DNA of 35,921 nucleotides from Clostridia bacterium. GTDB taxonomy: Bacteria > Bacillota > Clostridia > Christensenellales > Aristaeellaceae. Position numbers and translations under genes: made by a program. The stretch is from NCBI GenBank assembly GCA_009784985.1, contig WQXF01000017.1, forward strand, positions 1 through 35,921, read 5' to 3'. Under the pieces are notes generated by a model. The model ran no database searches and was not told the origin of the DNA. It saw only the letters and a program-made list of their open reading frames with translations. Of the stretch, positions 7,612 to 12,998 are shown piece after piece (within the stretch, counting starts at the first letter, position 1; every line of letters starts with the position of its first letter).

Positions 7612-8876
7612 AACTTCACTTCCACGCCGTATAGCAGCGTGTTTTTGCCGTACAAACCGGGCGCGATATTGTCAAAGGCGCGAAGGGCCTCAATGATGGA
7701 GGTGAGGTGGCGCGGCGGCAGCACAAAGGATAGATCGCCGGGCACCGCCGTGGACAGGGTGGGCCTGGTGGTGGAGCGGGCCAGCCGTTCGGTTGTGGTG
7801 CGGCGACCGCGAAGCAAGTCGCCCAGGCGCTGCACCATGATCGGCCCGCCGGTGAGCATGTTGCCCAGTTGGGCGATGTAGCGGCCATACTCGATGGGTT
7901 GGTCAAAAGGCTCGGTAAAACGTGTGGATACCAGCACCGCGAAGTTGGTGTAGCCGGTGCGCAGGCTGGGATCGCCATAGCTGTGGCCGTTCACTACCGC
8001 GATGCCGCCCTCGTAATGCTCCTCGGACACCACGCCGCCAGGATTCATGCAAAAGGTGCGCACCTTGTTTTCGTAAGTGTCGGCGTGGTACACCAGCTTG
8101 GCCTCGTACAGGTGCTCGGTAAGGTGATCCATGATAATATTGGGCACCTCCACCCGCACCCCGATATCCACCTCGTTGTTGCAGGTTTGCAGGCCCATTT
8201 GGCGAATCTGCTGCGAGAGCCAGGCTGCGCCTCCACGGCCCGGCGCGGCGATGATGTAGGGTGCGTGTACGGTTGTGGCCTCGCCCTTGTGTGGCTGCAG
8301 GCGGACGCCAGTGGCCCTGCCATGCTCCACCAGGATATCCAGCGCCTCGGTTTGCTCTAAAAAAGTGGTGTGGGTTTTGCTGATTAGATGATCGTGCATG
8401 GCGGAGAGCACAACGCCGGCTTTTTCGGTGCCCAGGTGCCGCACCGGGCAGGGCAGGAGCTGGATGTTGTGGCGCTGCGCCTGATAAGCGATCTCCGACA
8501 CCCGCTGGTCGTCCAGCCCGTGCACGGTGTTGGGCGCGCCAAAGCGCAGGTAGATACGATCCGCGTCGCGGATCAGGGCCTGGGCCTGCTCCTGGCCCAG
8601 GTAATCGGTGATGTGGCCGCCCACCTCGTCGGACAGGGACAGCTTGCCGTCGGAGAACGCACCCCCGCCCGCCCAGCCGTGCATGATGGCGCAGGGTGTG
8701 CAGTTGGCGCAAGTGCCGGTGGTCCGCGCCGGGCAGGTGCGCTTGGCGATGGCCCGGCCGGTATCGATCATGAGTACGCGGGCTTGTGGCTGGAGCGAGG
8801 TCAATTCCAGCGCGGTAAAGATGCCGGCCGGGCCGGCGCCTATGATGATGGCGTCGTAATGGTTTTGCATGGGCAT
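7443..8876 (-). CDS. FAD-dependent oxidoreductase (COG2509-like)
   Basis: A 477-residue flavoprotein. The N-terminal dinucleotide-binding motif is IIIGAGPAGIFTALEL (residues 10-25) and the C-terminal FAD-closing motif is AIGDGAGITRG. After the Rossmann start comes a cysteine cluster (CPARTTGTCANCTPC), followed by GGGAFSDGKL, a hallmark of the uncharacterised COG2509 dehydrogenases; the cysteines might bind a metal or Fe-S centre. The ATG at 8874-8876 follows AGAGGG with 7-nt spacing. The gene has its own promoter (8934-8962). Its 3' end overlaps the NUDIX gene tail to tail by 169 nt. The reaction catalysed is unknown. Confidence 0.85.
   Translation of the reverse strand: MPMQNHYDAIIIGAGPAGIFTALELTSLQPQARVLMIDTGRAIAKRTCPARTTGTCANCTPCAIMHGWAGGGAFSDGKLSLSDEVGGHITDYLGQEQAQALIRDADRIYLRFGAPNTVHGLDDQRVSEIAYQAQRHNIQLLPCPVRHLGTEKAGVVLSAMHDHLISKTHTTFLEQTEALDILVEHGRATGVRLQPHKGEATTVHAPYIIAAPGRGGAAWLSQQIRQMGLQTCNNEVDIGVRVEVPNIIMDHLTEHLYEAKLVYHADTYENKVRTFCMNPGGVVSEEHYEGGIAVVNGHSYGDPSLRTGYTNFAVLVSTRFTEPFDQPIEYGRYIAQLGNMLTGGPIMVQRLGDLLRGRRTTTERLARSTTRPTLSTAVPGDLSFVLPPRHLTSIIEALRAFDNIAPGLYGKNTLLYGVEVKFYSSKVLVDNRFETGVSGLYAIGDGAGITRGLMQASVTGIKVARDIAGKISHAISG
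7450..7481. repeat. Palindrome inside the convergent gene overlap
   Basis: GATATTGCG (7450-7458) pairs with CGCAATATC (7473-7481), and the interior GGGA/TCCC continues the stem. It lies within both coding frames where the two genes converge. Without a T-tract it is not a standard terminator. Confidence 0.6.
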
Positions 8877-8901
8877 AGTTGCACCCTCTCAGACAGATTG
8901 A

Positions 8902-8920
8902 AGGCCCCTGCGCGGGGCCT
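8902..8920 (-). promoter_or_regulatory. GC-rich hairpin in the leader of the FAD oxidoreductase gene
   Basis: AGGCCCC (8902-8908) pairs with GGGGCCT (8914-8920) over a 5-nt loop. It lies between the promoter at 8934-8962 and the start codon, and is also downstream of the DUF3810 gene. No T-run follows on either strand. Confidence 0.4.
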
Positions 8921-8933
8921 GTGAACCGAGGGA

Positions 8934-8962
8934 ACTATAGCATATCGGGGTGGGGAAGTCAA
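8934..8962 (-). promoter_or_regulatory. Promoter of the FAD oxidoreductase gene
   Basis: Minus-strand -35 TTGACT and -10 TATAGT at 17-nt spacing, about 60 nt upstream of the start codon. Confidence 0.65.
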
Positions 8963-8968
8963 GGCTGC

Positions 8969-10057
8969 CTACCGATAATACGCCAACAACAACGCCACCA
9001 GATCATCCCGCTGATCGGTTGCGCTGGTTTTAAAAGCAAAGGTTTGCAGATACCGTTCGTTGGTAAGGTTCACAAGCCCGGCCACGGTTGTGTCAAAGCG
9101 CTTCCAGTAATCGATCTGCTGTGCGTAGTCTTGGGCAATGCCCGCCGAAAACCGGGCGCATAGCGCGTGGTACGCCTCCGGGTCGATCTCACTGAGGGAT
9201 AGGGCGGCGTAGCGAAGCATGGTGAGCGTGCCGCTGTAGGCTATCGACGGGTCGTCGGAGGCAATGCAAGCTAGGTACGCCACAAAGTCAGCCTCGGCCT
9301 CCCGGGCGATGCCCCGTTGATGCGCGGCCTCGTGGGCGGCGGTGTGGGCCAGTTGCGAGGCCGGTATGCCGGGATTGAGCAGGGCTTCGCCGGTGAAGGG
9401 GATGTAAATGCCCATGATGCGCATCTCACTAAAGGCCTCGCCCAGGGCGGCGCGCTTGGGCGGTGCGTAATTGCCGGCCAGGAAGGGGTAAGCCCCAGCC
9501 AGCGCGCCGTATGCGTCCGAGACATTGGCCAACAGGTCGTCCAGCGTGTCGGATAGGGCAAACGCGCCCCGCCCATCCTCCTGTGCTTGCGCGCGCAGGG
9601 CCAGCGCGTCCTTTAGCAGGATATTGCACAGGGCCGAGAGCTCGGTTTTGCTGGTGGGCCGGAGCTGCAAATCCGTCGCGTCGGCAAAGGGAACGCGGGC
9701 GAAGTGCAGCCCCCAGCTCAGCACAAATACCGCGTACAGCGCGCCGGATACGCAAATCAAACGATACAGGCAGCGCAGCAGCGGCCTGGCGCTGAAACCC
9801 AGGATGGATTGGACGGCGCGGATCAGCAGCATTGCTCCAGCGCACACGATAAAAGTGATTGATAGTTTTTCGGCCAGCGCACTTTCAAAAAGCCCGGCGA
9901 GCTGGCTCAACCGCGTGGCCCAGATTGGATACAGCCGCCGGGAGAACCAAGCCTCCACCATCTCGGGATGGCGCGCGCAAACGCGCAAGGCAAGCAGGGC
10001 TAATGGCGCGGGCAGCAAATAGAGCAGGCGCTTGCTCCAACGCGAGATGCCGCCCAT
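8969..10057 (-). CDS. DUF3810-like membrane protein with HEAAH zinc-protease motif
   Basis: A 362-residue protein with three or four hydrophobic segments in the first 130 residues (LLYLLPAPLALLALRV, LSITFIVCAGAMLLI, and a span ending in WGLHF). A soluble domain follows with H242-E-A-A-H246 and a downstream acidic group (EAEADF), the arrangement of a gluzincin-type metalloprotease. This layout matches the DUF3810 family, whose substrate is unknown. The protein is probably anchored in the membrane with the zinc site outside or at the membrane face. The ATG follows GGGGGTGAT. It has its own promoter (10092-10120) and is divergent from the isomerase-like gene. Confidence 0.75.
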   Translation of the reverse strand: MGGISRWSKRLLYLLPAPLALLALRVCARHPEMVEAWFSRRLYPIWATRLSQLAGLFESALAEKLSITFIVCAGAMLLIRAVQSILGFSARPLLRCLYRLICVSGALYAVFVLSWGLHFARVPFADATDLQLRPTSKTELSALCNILLKDALALRAQAQEDGRGAFALSDTLDDLLANVSDAYGALAGAYPFLAGNYAPPKRAALGEAFSEMRIMGIYIPFTGEALLNPGIPASQLAHTAAHEAAHQRGIAREAEADFVAYLACIASDDPSIAYSGTLTMLRYAALSLSEIDPEAYHALCARFSAGIAQDYAQQIDYWKRFDTTVAGLVNLTNERYLQTFAFKTSATDQRDDLVALLLAYYR

Positions 10058-10091
10058 TGCCCATCACCCCCACGATAATTTGCATACGATC

Positions 10092-10120
10092 AGTATAGGC
10101 ATGCATGCATGGCTTCACAA
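10092..10120 (-). promoter_or_regulatory. Promoter of the DUF3810-like gene
   Basis: Minus-strand -35 TTGTGA and -10 TATACT with 17-nt spacing; the spacer contains ATGCATGCATGC. It lies about 35 nt upstream of the start codon. Confidence 0.55.
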
Positions 10121-10141
10121 TACGCCAAATGATGGACAAAC

Positions 10142-10170
10142 TTGCGCGTTGGAAACAAACGGCGTATACT
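10142..10170 (+). promoter_or_regulatory. Promoter of the isomerase-like gene
   Basis: -35 TTGCGC (10142-10147) and -10 TATACT (10165-10170) at 17-nt spacing. A leader of about 65 nt follows, in which AACAAAGCC (10176-10184) can pair imperfectly with GGCCTTGTT. Confidence 0.55.
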
Positions 10171-10241
10171 GATAGAACAAAGCCAAGGTCTCATGGCATG
10201 TTGCGGGGCCTTGTTTGCAAAAATTACGTGGGGGAATCGCA

Positions 10242-11027
10242 TTGAAACTGGGCCTAACCACCGCGGCATATTACGGACGTTTGGAAACCGAGGAGGCCGG
10301 GGCCCTATTGGCCACTATGGGGCTGGATTGCTGCGAAGTGTTTTTGGAGTGCGGAAGTGAGTACACCGCTGAATTTGGCGCCTTGGTTCGGCGTGAGCTA
10401 GGCGAATTGCCCGCCCATTCGGTACATCCCAAGGGTACGCAGTTTGAAGACGGGCTTTTTGGCAGATCGCCCCGGCAGCGGGCCGAGGCCCTTCGTACCT
10501 TTGAGGGCGTGTTGGCTGCCGGCCGCGCGATAGGCGCAAGTTTGTATGTGTTTCATGGCATAGGTGATTTATTCCGCCGGGGCGCCGGGCCCAATTTGCA
10601 AACCCATGGCGGCATGGTGGGGGAGCTTTGCCAGGGCGCGCGGGATTATGGCATGCGCCTGGCGTGGGAGAATGTGTGGTGGTGCCAGATGGCCAAACCC
10701 GAGCATGTGGCCATGGTGCGGGATGCCCTGCCCGAGGTGGGCTTTGTGCTGGACATCAAGCAGGCAAAACACGCCGGTGTAAATCCGCTGGATTTTTTGC
10801 CGGTGATGGGTGATCGTTTGCTCAATGTGCATGTGTGCGATATGGATGCAACGGGTTCCGTTTGCCTGCCCGGGCGGGGGGTATTTGATTTTGAGGCGTT
10901 TTTTCGGGCGTTGCGTGATCACGGGTACGAGGGGCCGGTGATATTGGAGCCGTATGCCCATTTGTTTGAGAAGCAAAGCGAGATTGAGGACGCGTTGGCG
11001 GTGCTGCGTGGGGCGATGGGGAGGTGA
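10242..11027 (+). CDS. Sugar phosphate isomerase/epimerase-like TIM-barrel protein
   Basis: A 261-residue protein of the xylose-isomerase-like/AP endonuclease 2 superfamily, which acts on sugars or sugar derivatives with divalent metal ions. Visible signs are the first strand KLGLTTAAYY, the acidic strand end CEVFLE, VFHGIGD, LAWENVWW with a likely metal-binding Glu, GFVLDIKQAKHAG with Asp, LNVHVCDM with His and Asp, and PVILEPYAH with Glu near the end. The TTG start at 10242 has GGGGGA 6 nt upstream; a TTG 27 nt further upstream has no good site. It stands alone between divergent and small-RNA loci, so the substrate cannot be inferred. Confidence 0.8.
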   Translation: MKLGLTTAAYYGRLETEEAGALLATMGLDCCEVFLECGSEYTAEFGALVRRELGELPAHSVHPKGTQFEDGLFGRSPRQRAEALRTFEGVLAAGRAIGASLYVFHGIGDLFRRGAGPNLQTHGGMVGELCQGARDYGMRLAWENVWWCQMAKPEHVAMVRDALPEVGFVLDIKQAKHAGVNPLDFLPVMGDRLLNVHVCDMDATGSVCLPGRGVFDFEAFFRALRDHGYEGPVILEPYAHLFEKQSEIEDALAVLRGAMGR

Positions 11028-11047
11028 AAAGTGTTCATACTTTATAC

Positions 11048-11075
11048 TTGCATTTTGCGATTTAACATGTACAAT
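11048..11075 (+). promoter_or_regulatory. Promoter of the small hydrophobic peptide mRNA, locus 2
   Basis: -35 TTGCAT (11048-11053) and -10 TACAAT (11070-11075) at 16-nt spacing. The expected start near 11082 coincides with the left arm of the inverted repeat. The spacer begins TTTTGCGA, like that of the opposing promoter. Confidence 0.6.
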
Positions 11076-11116
11076 AAAAGCGGGTGGAGAGATTCCTACA
11101 AGGTGGATGAGTTTAG

Positions 11117-11138
11117 CCCCGTGACTATATACACGGGG
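11117..11138 (+). promoter_or_regulatory. Hairpin adjoining the ribosome binding site of the small toxin-like gene
   Basis: CCCCGTG (11117-11123) pairs with CACGGGG (11132-11138); the 3' arm overlaps the start of the GGGAGGTGAGGCC ribosome binding block. It could limit ribosome loading, like the 5' stem-loop of Fst-type toxin mRNAs. Confidence 0.55.
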
Positions 11139-11151
11139 AGGTGAGGCCGGA

Positions 11152-11241
11152 ATGACAGCCGAAACGTTTTATACGCTAAGCGTCGTCTTCTCGGTACTTG
11201 GCCTTCTGATCGCAGTAGCAACGCTCTGTAAGAAGAAGTAA
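11152..11241 (+). CDS. 29-residue hydrophobic peptide, putative type I toxin (locus 2)
   Basis: A short frame ATG-TAA encoding a single membrane-spanning helix (about residues 6-25, TFYTLSVVFSVLGLLIAVAT) with a basic KKK tail. This is the profile of small Firmicutes type I toxins and of Hol_Tox-like peptides. The ribosome binding site GGGAGGTGAGGCC lies at 11136-11148, 3 nt before the start. Its own promoter lies at 11048-11075, a bidirectional terminator hairpin follows 3 nt after the stop, and a convergent promoter faces it at 11341-11369. Toxicity is inferred from architecture, not from a recognised named family. Confidence 0.65.
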   Translation: MTAETFYTLSVVFSVLGLLIAVATLCKKK

Positions 11242-11335
11242 GCAAAACCGCCTGTAGCGACCACTACGGGCGGTTTCTGCTTTTGGCTGGTTTTGCACGG
11301 GGTGCGATCCACCTTTGAAGAAGTCGATCTCTCCA
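11240..11335 (-). ncRNA. Putative convergent antisense RNA (type I antitoxin), locus 2
   Basis: Predicted minus-strand RNA of about 95 nt from the promoter at 11341-11369 to the T-run after the shared hairpin (GGCGGTTTTGC on the minus strand). Its body is antisense to the 3' end of the toxin-like mRNA. It also contains ACTTCTTC near its 5' end, complementary to the GAAGAAGT at the toxin stop codon (11232-11239) because GAAGAAGT recurs at 11317-11324. Confidence 0.55.
11245..11276. terminator. Bidirectional terminator shared by the two locus 2 transcripts
   Basis: AACCGCCTGTAG (11246-11257) pairs with CTACGGGCGGTT (11264-11275) with one G-T wobble. T-runs follow on both strands (TTTCTGCTTTT to the right, TTTTGCTT to the left). 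Confidence 0.75.
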
Positions 11336-11340
11336 CCTGT

Positions 11341-11369
11341 ATTCTACCACATTTTTTCGCAAAATACAA
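11341..11369 (-). promoter_or_regulatory. Promoter of the antisense RNA of locus 2
   Basis: Minus-strand -35 TTGTAT and -10 TAGAAT at 17-nt spacing, followed by the repeat GGTGGAGAGAT. Its sequence is recognisably a copy of the opposing promoter (both have TTTTGCGA after the -35). Confidence 0.65.
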
Positions 11370-11380
11370 CGCTGGCTCGA

Positions 11381-12139
11381 TTATTTTCCGCCTAAATACT
11401 TCTCAAACTTCGTCGGGCCAAGTATCTCATGGGTTACAAACTCACCATTATCAAAAAAGCTATACGTAGTAAACGGGGTGGGCGCGTTTTGCGCTTGCTC
11501 CTTTGTTTCGATTTTGATGAGCTTTACGCTCATGTCTCTTTTTACAGCTAGCTCTTGAATGAGGGGCGCGTATTTGTCGGTGTGGGGGCATTGATTCGTG
11601 TAGTAGAGCACCATGCCCTTTTCGTCGATGTGCGCCTGCTTTGCGCAATCCTTGAATTGAGGCATGGGCGCACTGTTATCAAAGGGGAGGTAGTACAGCA
11701 CAAAGTAGGGCGGCGCGGTGTCCGCCGCTATAAAACCCTTGTGTTTTAGATAGCCGGGATCGGGGAGAAAGCTTCTCTTTTTTTCGGATGCCACGATGGT
11801 CAACCCGCGCTTGCCCTTGGCCTTTGCATCCTCAATGCACTGCGCCAACAGCTGATTGGCAAAACCCTTGCCCTGGAACTGGCCCGATACCCACAGGCAG
11901 TTGATGTGCATGTAGTTGTTTGCCACAAGGGGGCACCAGGCGTTCTCGGCGGGGATGTATTCGATCAACACCTTGCCCCGCTCGTCCAGCCGCCGGAATA
12001 CCAGGCCATCGGCGAAGGCGGCTTTCATCCATGTCTTTTTGGAGGAGACGCAGGTCTCGCCCTTTTTATCGGAAATGGCGCAGCAGATGTGCTCCCGGTC
12101 GATATTGTCCGGGGTGATGGTGATGATGTTTGTGCTCAT
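11381..12139 (-). CDS. yoaP: GNAT N-acetyltransferase, YoaP type
   Basis: A 252-residue protein with an N-terminal GNAT acetyltransferase domain (acetyl-CoA motif A, VSGQFQGKGFANQLL, about residues 84-98) and a C-terminal YoaP-like domain (GMVLYYTNQCPHTDKY onward) resembling a thioredoxin-like fold with a cysteine near its start. The length equals the Bacillus YoaP family (about 250). The acetyl acceptor is unknown. The ATG is preceded by AAAGGAGAAAG. The methyltransferase gene ends 19 nt upstream, so the two form an operon on the minus strand, a pairing that may link them to the same small-molecule modification. Confidence 0.8.
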   Translation of the reverse strand: MSTNIITITPDNIDREHICCAISDKKGETCVSSKKTWMKAAFADGLVFRRLDERGKVLIEYIPAENAWCPLVANNYMHINCLWVSGQFQGKGFANQLLAQCIEDAKAKGKRGLTIVASEKKRSFLPDPGYLKHKGFIAADTAPPYFVLYYLPFDNSAPMPQFKDCAKQAHIDEKGMVLYYTNQCPHTDKYAPLIQELAVKRDMSVKLIKIETKEQAQNAPTPFTTYSFFDNGEFVTHEILGPTKFEKYLGGK

Positions 12140-12158
12140 GGTGGGCTTTCTCCTTTAT

Positions 12159-12917
12159 TTAACTTCGGAAATCGTCAGCTTGCGCGTGATTGCGCCTTGC
12201 TACCAGCCGATTCCAGCGCATGATTTCATTATTATGGCTGGGATCGTACTTGTCCATGATTTTTGCCCATTGCTTTGTGACGCGGACGCCGTCGCCATCC
12301 AAATCGTCGCCCATTTCGATTGAGAACAATTTGGTTTTCTCAAAGTGCCAGCGCCACCAGTCCAAAGAATGAAAATAATAGAAGTCGGGCCACCAATCCT
12401 TCTCCATTTCATCGGGAACTTTTCCGCTAAACTCCTTGTCCGGCCCCCAAACCACAAGCCCAAACTGGCCTTCCGGGCGGAGCAGATGAGCCATATGATC
12501 GATCAGGTAGTTATCTGCCGTTCCATACATCTGGAAGGAGTTGATGCAGACGATGGCGTCGAAAAAATTATTCGCATAAGGCAAGGCATGGGCTTCGCCG
12601 TGAATCGGGAAAACCAAGTTTTGCATACCAGTCGCGCAAATGCGTTTCCAATTGTCAGACGGGCTTATCCATAAATCATTTGCGAATACGGTGACGCCAA
12701 ACTCCTTCGCCAGAAAAATGGAGGTCAGGGCTTTGCCGCAACCCATGTCGAGTATGCGCATACCCGGCTTGAGTTCCATCACACGGGACAGCGACTCTAC
12801 AAGCCACAAGCATTGACAACCCATTTTATTCTTGTACATCCACTCGGGATCGTACTTTGCCGCCAAGGGGTATTTTTCATCAGCAATCAGGCTCATCTTT
12901 TCTTGATGTGCGGTCAT
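12159..12917 (-). CDS. SAM-dependent class I methyltransferase
   Basis: A 252-residue protein. Motif I (ILDMGCGKALTSIFLAKEFG) binds SAM; FANDLW, GEAHALPYANNFFDAIVCINSF and LLRPEGQFGLVVWG supply motifs II-IV of the UbiE/Methyltransf_11 type. The ATG at 12915-12917 has GGAGGAT 8 nt upstream; the upstream in-frame extension has no site and overlaps the promoter. The C-terminal third is rich in Trp and Tyr and differs from ubiquinone enzymes, so the substrate is probably a small molecule. It is followed by the YoaP-like gene in the same operon. Confidence 0.8.
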   Translation of the reverse strand: MTAHQEKMSLIADEKYPLAAKYDPEWMYKNKMGCQCLWLVESLSRVMELKPGMRILDMGCGKALTSIFLAKEFGVTVFANDLWISPSDNWKRICATGMQNLVFPIHGEAHALPYANNFFDAIVCINSFQMYGTADNYLIDHMAHLLRPEGQFGLVVWGPDKEFSGKVPDEMEKDWWPDFYYFHSLDWWRWHFEKTKLFSIEMGDDLDGDGVRVTKQWAKIMDKYDPSHNNEIMRWNRLVARRNHAQADDFRS

Positions 12918-12949
12918 CGAAGATATCCTCCAAAGAATCAGATGTACCC

Positions 12950-12958
12950 AGTATACCA
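12950..12958 (-). promoter_or_regulatory. Extended -10 promoter of the methyltransferase/YoaP operon
   Basis: Minus-strand TGG-TATACT, about 35 nt upstream of the start codon, without a convincing -35. Confidence 0.45.
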
Positions 12959-12998
12959 CATGGAATCTGACGGCGTCGCGTCATATTTTATACTATGT

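Larger units (their letters stand above)
11083..11337. repeat. Two-part inverted repeat flanking locus 2
   Basis: GGTGGAGAGAT (11083-11093) and AAGGTGGAT (11100-11108) recur as exact reverse complements ATCCACCTT (11307-11315) and ATCTCTCCACC (11327-11337), in mirrored order. The similarity extends into the two promoters. Opposing RNAs would therefore start with the same sequence. Confidence 0.85.
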
